Shown: positions 9,654 through 22,371 of the stretch, piece by piece
Position numbering within the stretch: the stretch's first letter is position 1
Layout: each line of letters starts with the position of its first letter
NCBI GenBank assembly: GCA_039720395.1
Contig: CM077833.1
Span: 8,819,036-8,883,035, forward strand
DNA: 64,000 nt
Direction of reading: 5' to 3'
Source: Liquidambar formosana
Taxonomy: Eukaryota > Streptophyta > Magnoliopsida > Saxifragales > Altingiaceae
Position numbers and translations under genes: made by a program
The notes under the pieces: model-generated
Database searches by the model: none
Told to the model about the DNA's origin: nothing
What the model saw: only the letters and a program-made list of their open reading frames with translations

Positions 9654-12626
9654 TGTCACACCCCATTTTTGTCACCTTAGCTAGGACATATCATTTCATA
9701 TAGGATTTTGAGTCCTTTTTGAGTCTAGTCTTTTGCATTGAGTTTCTATGGCACTGAATATCATGTGTATGAATTTTGAAGTGATTTGGAGTTCATCTTG
9801 ATGGTCAATAAGAACTTTTGCGACTTTAAGGGCGTAATCGTCTTTTAAGCCGTATATTTTCCATTTGACGTTGAAATGAATCCCGAGTCATTCCCTCGAG
9901 TTCATATGAGTATATAGAGTCCATATATAGGTTCAATTTCATGAATTAATGGTTTAAGATCAATTCGGCTCGTAATGGTTCGGGTTGGCTAAAAGACCCT
10001 TTCTTGGTTTGCTCAAATTGACTCATAAGACCCAATCAATTTTCTCTCATTTAACTTCAATTGGGCTTTATTTATGTCATAAACATGTTTAGAAAGATCA
10101 ATTTTCAATTGGGAAAGCATTTGGTTCGACCTTGTGTACAAACCCAGCTTAGCGACGGTGAGGCACCATGGTTAACCACCTTTGTAAAACCTAACCATGC
10201 ACCCATGGTTGAGGATTTTTGTCCTAAAATGCTTAAAAATGTGTTCCCCTTCGAAACACGGTCGTTTTGGCTTTTATTTCGTCAAAATCGGACTTAATTT
10301 GAAGATTTTAGGACTTCTGAAGCAAGTAGAAGTCAAAACCGAAGCGGAAAGGGAAAACCCTCGGGTAACCGTCCAGGCCTAGTTGGTCACCCGAGAGAGT
10401 CCGTCCTCAACTCAAATTCTGACTCTTCTCTCCCTCTTTTGACGGTTTCCTCCGCCAAAACAACTTGTTTGCTCTTAGGAGTGTGTAAGTTTGAGTTGTT
10501 TGAGCACCAAGAGAGTCTCTAATAGCCCTAGGATCATTGTTTAATGAATTAATCTTAGCCATTGGTTTAGGAGGTCAGTTCTCTATATAAAGGACATGAT
10601 ATTCAGCACATAGGGAGAGGTTAATTGCACTTTACACTGAGAGAGAGAGGGAGCTACGAGTTTGGAGAGCTAGAAGGACTTCAAGAGGAGGCTCTTCAAC
10701 CCCAAGCAAGCAAGGAAACAAGGAGTTTGAAGACAAGGAAGAGTCTACAAGAGGTAAGCATGTCCCTTCAATGCTGAACATAAATTGTCTTCTTCTTTTT
10801 CTTCTTCTTCTTCTTCTTCTTCTTTTAGGATAATTATGGTGCATGAGATTGTTCTTCTTATGGATGGAATTCAATGTTTATGTGATGTTATATGAATGAT
10901 TTTAGGATAGTTTATGGCTTTATATGCTTGATAATCCCTGATTTACCAAGGATTTGATAGCCTTATTCGCTCTATCTTCTTAAATCATGCATAGTTCACA
11001 TGTTTAGATTGCTGTGATTGTTATCATGAATTGATGCTCATGTTAGTTAATATATATGATATGAATGATATTCATGATAATTTGAGCATGTCTTAGAGTC
11101 GTTTCATAGGTTTTAATGCATGGTTGTGAAATTAGGATTTCGATAACCCTGAATTCGCACAAGTTTCATACAGCATGCTTAGCTTAGCTTTTTGAGTTGT
11201 TGCTCATCATAGTCATTCTATATATGCTGCATATAGTTGAATCATGCTAGGTTTGCATTCATATAGTATGTTTTATAGGTTTTTTGGAGATATTATCCTT
11301 TTCTAAGGATAATTATCCTTTTCGTTGAGTGAGGTTTTGCATGAGAGTCTTCTGTAATGTGTTTAAGCATGAAATCTCTTCTGTTGTGTTCTAGGGTATA
11401 TATTTTACGTAGGATATGCTGATTGCACCTCCCCATAACGACTTTCTTACGTGAAATTATCTTAGGATAGTTTCGCTTAAGAAAGCTCGCCGTAGAGAGG
11501 CCTATTTTCATATTTTACATGAAATATCATCTTTTAGATTAGAATATGCTTTTTTATCATGTTTATTGATGTTATTGGAGTCTCTTATGCTTGTTAGTGT
11601 GTCTTTGATAGGTTTTTATGCATGTTAGTCGAGTCATTGCATGTAGGATTGAGTTAGAGTCCTTAGTTATTCATTATTCTTGTTGTTTGCATGATTAATG
11701 GATGATTTTAGGCCTTGTCAAGGTTCTGTCCAGATTCGCATATTGCTTTCTTTGCATGATTTTGTGCACTTGTAAGGGTGCAAATAGGTAGAATGCTTGT
11801 CCTATTGCAAATAGGGCTGCTATGGTCTGAAATGGCTAATGTTTGGAGCTTTTGCGCTCAGGTAAGTAGGGTTTGAAGGTGCCCCAATTCACCTTTCTTT
11901 TTCTTTCTTTTCTCTTCTCCCTCCTAGGGTTACTTTTTAATACAAGTCTATGGTTTTAATCAAAGGTTTCCTTCATTAATAAAATTTTGGTTTTTATCAA
12001 AGTTTTCCTCTTGTGGGAGTTTTCGATTTTGGACTAAATCAATACATTTTCAAATAAGGAAACCTAAGGTTTTTACCATAGGTTTGTATTAGGTTGTAAC
12101 CCTATTCTTTTCGAACTACGTGGACTTTGATCCATGTATTTCGCTGCATGGTACGTAGGCACTCTTCGTGAGGCTCAAGTCCGTTCTAGGATCCAAGTAT
12201 CCTAGGCTTTTTCCTTCCTTTTCTTTTCTTTTTTCTGTTTTGTTTTATTTGATTGGTTGTGCATGGATGATTGGATGAAATATATGATATGCATGCTGCC
12301 TTGTGATGATATATGTTGATATTTGAGTGAAAAAGATCTTAAGTTAGCCCAATTAAATTAAGAGACCAACTCGGGCGATGTGGGTGCCTATGGGCTTTGC
12401 CCAGAACCTTCCCACGTCGTAACTTAGCCCCCGAATCCAATTTTCTGGTTTCAAAGACTTTGCTTTTCCTTTAATGGAGTCATGTGGTTTTTGAAAATAA
12501 AACATTTTTACGGTTTTCCTCTTTTCCTTAAAAAATGAGGTGGCGACTCTTTTTTTTTTTTTTGTTGTCTTTCACCTATCATTTTGCCAAACCCTTGTGG
12601 GCTCCGCGCTTTTTCGTGGGTTCACA
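9654..12626 (+). mobile_element. Solo LTR nested inside the gypsy 3' LTR
   Basis: Starts TGTCACACCCCATTTTTG and ends GGGTTCACA. It is flanked by cgcta (9649-9653) and cgctg (12627-12631), a 5-bp target duplication with one mismatch. The outer LTR breaks off at atttcgct and resumes at gctgcatggtac, as expected for an insertion. It contains TATATAAA at 10584-10591 and a truncated palindromic block 190 bp upstream of it. It belongs to the same family as its host LTR but is clearly diverged from it. No internal region is present, so it is the product of LTR-LTR recombination. Confidence 0.85.
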
Positions 12627-14275
12627 CGCTGCATGGTACTTAGGCGCTCTTCGTGAGGCTCAAGTCCGTTCTAGGATCCAAGCATCCTAGGCTTCTTTTT
12701 GTTTTGTTTTGTTTTTCTTTATTTTCTGTTTTTATGTGCTTATTATGCATGGATAGATTAATGAAATATATGATATGCATGCTATCTTGTGATGATATAC
12801 TTGCTGATTTTTGTGTGGGAAAGATCTTGATTTAGCCCAAATAAACCGAGAGACCGAAAGGGTGACATGGGTGCCTATAGGCTTTGCCTAGAACCTTCCC
12901 ATGTCATAACTTAGCCTCCGAATCCCCGATTTCTTTGGTTTCCAAAAGATTGGTTTTTGCCTTTCCTTTTTTATGGAGTCATTCAAATTGTTTTCCTAAA
13001 ATAAACTACTTTTAGGGTTTTCCTTGTTTCCTTTAAAAAATAAGGTGGCGACTCCTTTTTTGTTTTCAAAACCCATTTTCTTTTCAATCCCTTGTGGGCC
13101 CAATTTCTGGGGTTCACAATGTGTGCTATAGTTCTCTTTAATTCGATGTGTAGGTTGCGATGTGGAAAGGTTTAGACTATAGCGTCAAACCTTACATATG
13201 AGTTGTCACTTTATTTTTAAGGGATAAGGAAACCTTTAAAAATGGGATTTTGATAAAAACTATTTTGATTCCAATTTTAAGGAAAATGAGGTTTTAAACT
13301 AAAAACATAGATCCGGGGGCTAGGTTATGATGTGGGTGGGTTCTAGCCTTCTAGGCATAGCCTATAGACACCCACCTTGTCCGTGCTCTCATTTTATTGG
13401 TTGGAGTAATTTTAATTATTTTCATCACAATGCATATTGTAATCAAAGGGAAGAAAAAAAATGAAAAGAAAATTAAAAATCTAACATAAGCGGACTTGGA
13501 CTCAAATGAGCAACTTACGTTTCTATTGGGAAGATCAAAGTCCATGTAGTTTGGACACACAAGAAGAGGGGTATAACCTTTGCATGTAAAGGATTATTAA
13601 TCTCAAATCCATGATTATCCTCTTCTTTTTAACAAACTAAATTTGCTTTAATAAAATATAGATATTTAATTTGATTAAGGGGCTATTTGGAAAACTTGAA
13701 AACCTGGCCAACTGAAGATAATTAAGTCTAGCCTGTTTTGATTTCACACTGTTTGGTAAGTTTATTTATTTATTTATTTATTTTTTTCATGCTAAACAAT
13801 TCAGTTTTGTTCTGAAAATAAGGCATAAACACAATTTTTTTCAAATCAACTATGTTGGTTTATTTAAATACCATACACTAATTATGCACTGGACCTAGTT
13901 TGATAAAGTTTTTCAAGTTCCCAAGTAGGCACAAAACTTTATTTTGGAAAATCAAGAAAATGATCTAGGTTTTAGAGTTGATATTCCCTTATGACTGGTG
14001 GAACCCAACAAGAGGAGTATGCATATCACATCACAATAATATCTTAATCACTATATTGGAGAGGAATCAAGTCATACCTTGTAGAATTGAGGCAGAGTTT
14101 TGTTTAGTTTTCTTTTGCATATTCTCTAGAAATTAAATTCAATAGAGTTTCGAGTTAATAGTGCTGAAGGAGTGCTAAGAGCTTGCTCTAGAATAAACTT
14201 CTCATAGATTCCTCTTTAAGATAAAAAAACAAAAATGAGTCGTTCGTGTGGGGGGATTAGGAGGTATGTCCACAC

Positions 14276-15083
14276 TGTTGGAGAAATAGGAAGATATTAC
14301 CTCTGCAGATGAAGTTTGTGAAGTACAGGCAGGGTTGAGGCGCGGACAATGTCGCTCTCTTTTAGACGATTCGCGCCACTACGGAGTGATTCCGATGCAG
14401 TAGCTTAAGAACGCGTCGCCTCTAGGATACAACAGCCCAACCTATAGCTGAATACTTCTCTAAATCTGCACAATCTGAGAAGTAGAAGCTCTACTCGACA
14501 CCACACTTTGCCCAGAAAAATAATAACTCAGAACTTAGGAAATACAAAGAGAAAACATGTAAATATAGAGAGAAAAGAGAGAGAACTGGATGATACAAAA
14601 ATCTGGAAAAAAACCTCTTTTTATAGGTGAAAATCTGTAACAGATGGATACAAGATTCAAATCTGCAATAAACCTAATTCAATTTGAAATCTAAACTGTC
14701 ATCAGTTTTTTAAATCATTCAAACCAGAAAATGAATGGAAAAAAAAACTGTTAAAGAAATAAATATGATTTAAAACTCAAAATTGATTGTTGCTATTTAG
14801 TGTGGGAGTTACAAATCTGCATTCAAGAATGAAAAAAAAAACAGGGGTATAAGCACTAATTTCTTACCGTATGGTGAACCCCTGAGTTCCCCTGTGTTCA
14901 TCCCAAACAAAACCTCAACTCCCCTTCTACTTTCCCTTTGCACATATACTGGATCTCACCGTATAAGAGTGCAAGAGAAGTTTATAAAACAAAGGGAAAT
15001 AAAACACTTCAGGTTCTACTTTAGTCAAAGTGGGACCCATAACACAAGATAAAGTGACATATTTTTATTAAAATATTCCAACA
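14276..15083 (-). mobile_element. Solo LTR (TGTTGGA...TCCAACA) with cacac duplication
   Basis: Ends form the short inverted repeat TGTTGGA/TCCAACA and are flanked by cacac on both sides (14271-14275 and 15084-15088). Removing it and one duplicate restores gtccacactactaaa, which matches a neighbouring copy of that host sequence. A TATA box reads TATAAAAA on the minus strand (14618-14625), giving the orientation. No coding region. The size and ends fit a Copia-type LTR, which is inference. Confidence 0.75.
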
Positions 15084-15289
15084 CACACTACTAAAGCTTA
15101 AACATTAAAAATCCTCTCGAAATATTTGTGTGGGGAGACTAGGAGGTATGTCCAAATTACTAGAACTCGAGGGTCTTCAATATCTCTTGAGACGTTCGTG
15201 TGGGGACAATGAGGATGCCCCACTAATAGACTCAAGAGTCTTCAATACCTCTTGAGGTATTCACGTGGGGTGATTGGGAGGTATGCCCA

Positions 15290-15695
15290 TGTTAGTGTCC
15301 CACATCGGTTGCGGACGATGCCTTAGATAGGCTTATAAGACGGCGCTGGACACCCTCTTAATGAGGCGCCTTTTAGGCATGAGGCCCATAAGGACAAACC
15401 CGTGAGGTCGGCTTGTGAGTTGGGCCAGAGCGAATAATACCTCGAGGTGGGGGCTAGGCTGCGCGTCTAATAATGGTATCAGAGCCAGGGTCGTGCCAGC
15501 GCCGAGGTGGGGTGTTAGTGTCCCACATCGGTTGCGAACGATGCCTTAGATAGGCTTATAAGACGGCGCTGGACACCTTCTTAATGAAGCGCCTTTTGGG
15601 CATGAGGCCCATAAGGACAAACTCGTGAGGCCGGCTTGTGGGCTGGGCCAGAGTGGATAATACCTCGAGGTAGGGGCTGGGCTGCGCGTCTAACA
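15290..15695 (+). mobile_element. Complete TRIM retrotransposon, 406 bp
   Basis: Two 183-bp LTRs (15290-15472 and 15513-15695) starting TGTTAGTGTCCCACATCGG. The right LTR ends TCTAACA, the left TCTAATA. Between them are only 40 bp: a primer binding site TGGTATCAGAGCC at 15474 (complement of the initiator tRNA-Met 3' end) and a purine tract ccgaggtgggg touching the right LTR. Flanks are gccca on both sides (15285-15289 and 15696-15700). The LTRs differ at only a few positions, so the insertion is fairly young. It has no coding capacity and must be moved by another element's proteins. Confidence 0.93.
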
Positions 15696-17953
15696 GCCCA
15701 CACTACTAAACTTAATATGTTCCTCCGTTGCTTAGGTAAACTCTCCTAAGACTTAATGATCTAAATGAGGGGAAATGAGTTTCTATTTTTAGGGAGAGGC
15801 TAGGGGAATGAACGATCAAGATTAAACAACTTTAAAAATGATCTAACGTAAAAAATAAAGTACTTGGTGGCTAAGGCAAGCAAAAAGGGCAGTTTAGGGC
15901 AATCTGACCTGTTGACCTCGAGGCAAAGAGAAATGGGTCGGCCACCTCTATAGAGGACCGGCTAGCCTTGTGGTCATAGGAATTTGTTCCCTTGAGGCTT
16001 TATCACCATCTCCTAGTTTAAAATGGGCATATCGGGACCATTTTAAGTCTAAAGTCGCCTTTAAATTTTCTTTTTTTTGCAAAATGCCATAAATTCAAAA
16101 TTCTAATTAAAAACACAAATTTTCATTGAAATTTCTCAATCTTGGGTCAATTGGTCAAAATTTAAAAGAAATCGAGTCTTAGGGCCTAAAATACGCATTT
16201 TTTTAACGAAAACTTCCTGGAATATATGGAAAAAATTTAAAAACATTTTGAAAAACTTAACTAACCCAATTAGAAGCATTGGTTTTGAAAACATAATCGA
16301 ATTTTAAAAATATTTTTGGAAAATCAAAGGAAGAAAAGGTTTAAATGGGTCTTTGGTGAATCATTCTCAAAGAAGTCTAATGAGAATCCATTTAACTTTA
16401 AACCAATCTTACAAATAGATTCTTCATGTCCTTTAGATCATAATTGAATTGGCTAGGTGAGAATTGGAGGCTAGGACAAATGTCCATTTAGGAGGTGAGA
16501 TGACAAAAAGGTCCTTCAAGTCCCGAATGCTATATTCCTGCCAAACTCAACCAATTAAGTTCTATCGAAACCCATGTAGACATGTTACTTCTCAGGCAAA
16601 CCAAACAAAACACACAACAAGTCAAACAGAGATCAATTAATTCATGTGTTAATAATCCCAATGACAAGCCTTATGAAAATGGGGTGCCTATAGTGGAAAA
16701 CAATTTTTATTTGGGCTAGGCGATTGCCACCACATAAAGTACTCTAAGTCCACCCTAAGTTTACATTTTTTAAGGCTTTATAAAAAATATAAAAGGTCTC
16801 TACAAAAACTAGTCATGGGATCCACTAGAAAACATCATTCCGAACAACATTGTATAAGAAAGGTTTTCCAAAATCTATTGTTTTAGTGGAGTTTTTGGCC
16901 ATTTTTTATGAAACATTTTGTATAAATGAAATAGAGATCGTATATGGTCAAAAATTCTACTTAAACGACGGATTTTGGAAAAATTTTATTCTACAAAATT
17001 ATTCAAAATGATGTTTTCTAATAGATAACGAGACTAGTTTTCATAGAAACCTTTCATATTCATATAACCTTAAAAATTATAAACTAAATGGGGGCCTAGA
17101 CTATTTTATGTGGTTACAATAGCCTTCCTCATTTTACTTCCCAAAAGTCTCATTGTGCTAAAACTCTATGTTTACTAAAATTCACCAACGCTATGCCTAG
17201 TCTTTCCATGCAAGGGCATTTTCGAAAAATGAGATTTTCCTAGACTTTATTAACAATTATGTTTAATCAATCTAAGAAGAATATAACAATCATCACTTTA
17301 CGTTCAAAACTAATAATTAATTACCATAAAAACACAATATCATCCTACAATTTAGAGAATAATATCATGCTTAAAAGAATGAAATAAAGTTATCCTAAAG
17401 TAATTTTAACATGCTAGAAAATTCATTAGAATGTCCTAAATATCACAAAACCAAATCACGATGATGAACAATAAGGAGGAAAATTATCCTAAAGATTATA
17501 GAGCAATTCTATAATGCAAAAGTATACAAAAATATGATCATAAAGATAAAATATATATTATTTTGTCCAACAACGGACAACATGTAATACTTCATGAAAA
17601 AATAATCTAAAGCATGTAAAATTTTCAAAACATGCATGAGAAAATTATCCTATATGATTATCATGCAAAATAGACTAAAAAGTTTGCAAAAATATGCTAA
17701 AATTAGGCCAAAAATATAAACTCTAAAGCAACCTAGCTAAACACAAACATGCTTCCCTACATGCAAGACACTTTTTTGCTTTTCAATATTATGACTCTAA
17801 AAATAAAAATAAATAAATAAATAAAAACAAAAAGATATGATCCTACACAAAACTATCAATAATTATCGATCCTGTTCAAGCTTCTCGTACGTAAAACAAG
17901 CCATATACCTATTACATCAAGTTGTCTACATAAAATTTATGTGGTAACATATT

Positions 17954-20806
17954 TATAGACATTCCATTTTCACCCCCTATAAGTTCATGATAGCATTTGG
18001 TTAGGTTTAAAAGCATTTAGGAGTCCCTAAGCCTTAAATTAAAGGACACTTTTGCCCTTTTGAGCATTAGGAGAGTAGTTCATTATTGCATGTATATTTT
18101 TGTCTCATTGTTGAGTCCCATCAATTACATTTAGTTTTTAGGATCATTTACGATATGTGTGCCAAATTTGGTTCAATTCTAGATAGGTTTAGATAGGTAA
18201 TTAGAACTTTTGCGACTTGAAGGGCAATTTCATCTTTTAACTCGTATCTTTTCCAATTGACCTTGAAACTTGTCTCGGATTGTTCCATTGAGTTCGTAAT
18301 GATGAAAAGAGTCTAATATATTTTAGTGTCAATTTAAGGATTGAATAGGTTTAAGATTGATTTATCATATTATTCACCTATTGGCCAATTGACCATTTTC
18401 GGTTAACCTTCTTGTTAAACCCATCCACTTGAACATGGTTGGAGATTTTTAGTTCAAGAATATTCTAAACTTATTCTTCATTGAAATATGAAAATTTGGG
18501 CTTTTGAATCACTCAATTTGAAGTTAATTTAACTAAAATATGATCATTTTAAGGTAAAAACCCGAAATAAGTCAAAATCGGGTGAAATAAGGGAGGACCC
18601 TCGGGTGATTGGTTCACCCAACTGGTCCAATCGGTTGGGCCAACCGGTCACCCAATGCTCCACGTCCAGTTCTCCCTATTTTCGAGGATACGAGTTTTAG
18701 GACTCTCGTACTTCGTTTTTCTTGTTTCAAAAGAGTTTTAATCCTATTGTTAAGTGACCTTTAGTTGTTTAAAGCCTAGGGGAGTTAATAATAGCTTTAG
18801 ATTAGTTTTATGGTGAATTAATTTCAACCATTGAATCCTAGGGTTAGTTGGCTATAAATAGAAACCCTTCCATCAGCATATATAACATATATTTTGACAC
18901 TCCATATTCACTAAAGAAAGGGGGACCACGAATTTGCACACCTATATAGACTTTGAGAGAGCATTCTACTACATTGTTGAAGAAGAATAAGAAGGAGTTC
19001 AAGTCTAAGAAGAAGGAAGAACGCAACGAAGGTTTTTTTTGTTGTAAGTTTCCATTATCTCTCTATATTCTCTTTTTATCTTCTCATAATCAATTCTCTG
19101 CATGCTTAGGGTTTGTTATTGATTTGAATATCATTTTTACTTAATATTATTGAGTTTATATGATTATTATTGAGTGCAAGCATGCTAGTGTAGTAGGGTT
19201 TTGTGGATTGTGTGCTAAATAGTATTTTTTCTCTTTAGACTAGGGGTATGTTTTGCATACTATATTAGTTCATGTGTTAGGGTTGTTTTCTTTTTATGGT
19301 TCATTTATATGCATGATTTTAAGCATATTTCATGTAGAACACACTTTTTGTGGGGTTCATCTTTATAGGTATATAGATGATTATTCTTTTGGAGGATAAT
19401 TATCCTTTTAAGAGGATAAGTCTTTGCATGGGTGCTTTATGGAGTGTGTTTAAGTGTGCCATTAGTTTCTTTGCATTCTTAGGTATATATTTTACATAGG
19501 ATATGTGAAGAAATCATTCATGCGGAGTACTTTTTACGTGAAATTATCTTAGGATAGTTTTTCTTAAGAAAGCTCGCCGTAAAGATGTTTATTTTATGTT
19601 TCTACATAAAATCATTATCTAATGCATCATGTTTTATTTTCTTTTCATGTTTTGGATTATTATATGATATTTTCATCATAATAATTCATATTTATCATAT
19701 TTTTGATAGTTTATACATGATAGTGAGTCTAGGGCATATAGGAGCATATTGGGGTTTTGCTTTTCTTTTGATTTTTGCTTTTGCATGATTATTAGCATAT
19801 TTTAGGGATGTTTAGTATTCTATCTAGATTTGAATTAGGCTTTCTAATGATTATTTTAGCATGAATATGGTTGGTTTGAGCATGATAATTGCCCTATTAG
19901 TATACATGGGGTGATTAATTCATATTTTCTCAATGTTTTAAGATAATTGGCATATGGTAAGTTGGTTTATAGTAAGTTTTGTTATGAATTGTTCTCTTCT
20001 CCCTCTTGGGTTATTCTCTTTACATTGAATTATAACTCCTAAGTTTCCTATTTTTATAAAACTTCTTATTTATTAAGAGTTCTATCTTTTCTCAAATCCA
20101 TATTTTCTCTCATTCTTTTTTGGAAACTTCTTATTTTTGAAAACTCTTCTTTTTCTTTTAATGGAAACTTAAGGTTATTAGTTCATTGTAAAAGGAGTAA
20201 CCCCTTCTCAATCGAACTACGTGAACTTTGATCCTTACATCTTTGTATGTGGGGTACGTAAGCGCTTATTTGATGTTCAAGTCCGTCCTAAGATACAAAG
20301 TATCCTAGGTTTCTTTTCTTTTCTTTTCTTTCTTTTATTCTTTATCTCTCTCTCTCTCTCTCTATTGCTTTCCATATCTCTCCTTATTTGTTCATGGATG
20401 TTTATGGATGCTTTATGAATGTTTATAGATGAATGGATGGTTATGGATGATTTTTTACATATGCATGGTGACTAATTAGGAAGTGATTGAAATAGCCCAT
20501 ATAAATTAAGAGACCTATTTTGGGGTGATGTGAGTGCCTATAGGATGTTTCCTAGAACCTTCTTACATCGTAACTTAGTCTCCAAATCTTCTCTTCGGTT
20601 AGTTAAGACTTGCTTTTCCTTATTTGGAGTCATGTGTTTGGTTTTTAAAAGGTTTTCTTTAAAATATTTTATGGTTTTCCTCTTTTCTTTAAAAAATAAG
20701 GTGACGAATCCTTGTTTGTTATTGTTTTTGTGAACCTCTAAAAATAGATTTTTATTTATTTAAATCTCCACTTTTTAAAAAAGGCGTTCAAAACCTATGG
20801 TTCACA
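17954..20806 (+). mobile_element. Solo LTR with atatt duplication
   Basis: Left end TATAGACATTCCATTTTCACC is a mutated form of the TGTAGACACCCCATTTTCACC start. The right end is GGTTCACA. Flanks are atatt at 17949-17953 and again at 20807-20811. It has TATAAATA at 18853-18860 and a palindrome-rich block (ctcgggtgattgg...accggtcaccc) about 200 bp upstream of it. Further landmarks are a gaactacgtgaactttgatcc motif near 20215 and a degenerate 'aggtgacgaatcc' near 20698. Confidence 0.82.
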
Positions 20807-21448
20807 ATATTCTTTGTAAAATTGATACCTATGAGTGCTACTACCATGGCCAATTTATCAAATAATCACATTTACATATGTGTTTTTAGAAAACTACCCT
20901 AGCTAGAAAGCAATAATTATCATCTTAAGTTGCAACGCTTTAAAATATACATGAAGATGATGATTCTGATGCAGGGAAAAAAAAAATCAACAACTTGCCA
21001 AGTATAAGAGTTAATATGACCCTAATATGCCAACAAAATCATGAAATAGCAATAAACACATCATCTCATAAAGTATAAAATACTACCCTAAAAAAGAGAA
21101 ATATGCTATCCTATAATGAGATAATTCATGCTATCATGCTATATGCAAAATATACTATATATGATCTTGGAGAATATTCTAAGAGAAGAGTAGAAGAAAA
21201 TACATGATAAAAATAAAAGAGAGTGTAGGAGAATTATCTACCTTCTACAAGCAATTATGATTCATCTATTCTTCTTCAAGCAAGCAAGTGGAAAATCTCT
21301 TCAATAGAGGTGGTTTATGGAAGGAAGAAGGTGGTTCTCTTGCTCTCTCTTTATAACTCTCAAAATCTAGGAGACATGAATGCTGAAATTAACTTAAGGG
21401 CTCTTTTAGAAAGATTAATTAAAACTTTCGAGGGGTCAAGATTAATCT

Positions 21449-22371
21449 TGTTGGAAATAAAATATGGAAGCTACAAGTAAAAACAGAAACTTATCAGACT
21501 AAGGCGTGTGAGAACATTGCCTTTAAAAGTAGATTACGCGCCATGGAACAAATCACTCGGTGCAGATGGACAGTGGCGGCCTACTCTCCAAGATACAATA
21601 GTCGCACCTCCCGCAAGCGTGCACTTGCAATGCCTAAGAGATATGTATAGCTTGGATCACTTATTCGTGGAACAAGAATTGTAGAACTAGAATACTTAGA
21701 ACTGCATAACTAAAAATAGGAACTCGAATTGAAAAGAAATAGAGAGAGAGCTGTAGTAGATGGTGTGTTTTGGAAAGGGTGGAAGAACCTCTTTATATAG
21801 TGGTTAGAGAGAGAAATTGCTGCAAAAAATTAAATAAAATATTTATTTATGAAGTAAATATTGAAACAGCCATAAATGAATCTAGACAGAAACATGGGAA
21901 TATGCAGAATTAATCTGCAACAGTAAAAAATATTTAATTTGCTAATAGTAAAAAATAAATCAGGGGAATTAATTAAAATAAATTTCTAATTTGAATACAA
22001 ACAGTTAGATCAAATAAGTGGACTAGAAGTGTGTTGCGCTTGGTCTGACTCAGAAGCCCAAAGACCCAATAACCAAAATGATAAAAAGTGGTTAGACCTA
22101 TGCACACACGCGAAGCCAAATATCCGGGATTTGCACCTCCCCAACGCGCATGTCACACTCTTGCGTTGCGCCCAACTAAGTCAATTTTCGGATCCTTGTC
22201 CCGCAAATTGATTAATTGGGATTCGGCTCGTGCATACGTGGCCTCTTTAAATTCTACCACATGTTAACTAAACATAAAAAGTATAAAGGTATATAAACAC
22301 AAGACAAGACTTTATAGATTTCCAATGTGGGACAAGGTGTTTTGGGCCAACAACAAGAAACACAAGGAACA
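21449..22371 (-). mobile_element. Solo LTR related to the one at 14276
   Basis: Starts TGTTGGAAATAAAATATGG. It shares interior text with the element at 14276-15083 (a gcgcca motif, an 'agatacaatag'/'ggatacaacag' segment, and an aacctcttta TATA region). A minus-strand TATA-like box lies near 21790. The left flank is aatct and the same aatct occurs at 22371-22375, so the right boundary is within a base or two of 22371. A second possible right end is the CCAACA at 22352, but its flank does not match. Confidence 0.55.

Larger units (their letters stand above)
7435..13118 (+). mobile_element. 3' LTR of the gypsy element, interrupted by a solo LTR
   Basis: Starts TGTCACACCCCATTTTTG and ends GGTTCACA. 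The LTR itself is 7435-9653 plus 12632-13118, about 2.7 kb; the two parts rejoin cleanly once the insertion at 9654-12626 and one duplicated 5-mer are removed. U3 contains the palindromic block (8145-8224) and a TATA box (8423-8430). The base 5 bp on the left (gcttc) and right (atgtg) do not match. That is expected here, because the left side is the element's own interior, not flanking DNA. The same family recurs at 9654, 23689 (inverted) and 51037. Confidence 0.8.
13161..16692 (-). mobile_element. Decayed LTR in reverse orientation
   Basis: Recognised from reversed family landmarks. These are a degenerate 'gtggcgactcc' region (about 13200), the ggggctaggttatgatgtggg segment near 13315, an agatcaaagtccatgtag motif near 13532, and an 'aaaatggggtgcctata' right end resembling TGTAGACACCCCATTTT inverted. 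It is interrupted by the element at 14276-15083 and the TRIM at 15290-15695. Ends are approximate and no target duplication was found. Confidence 0.45.

Noticed and set aside
15290..15695. Cassandra-type TRIM
   Set aside because: I could not see the 5S rRNA-like promoter boxes expected in Cassandra LTRs.
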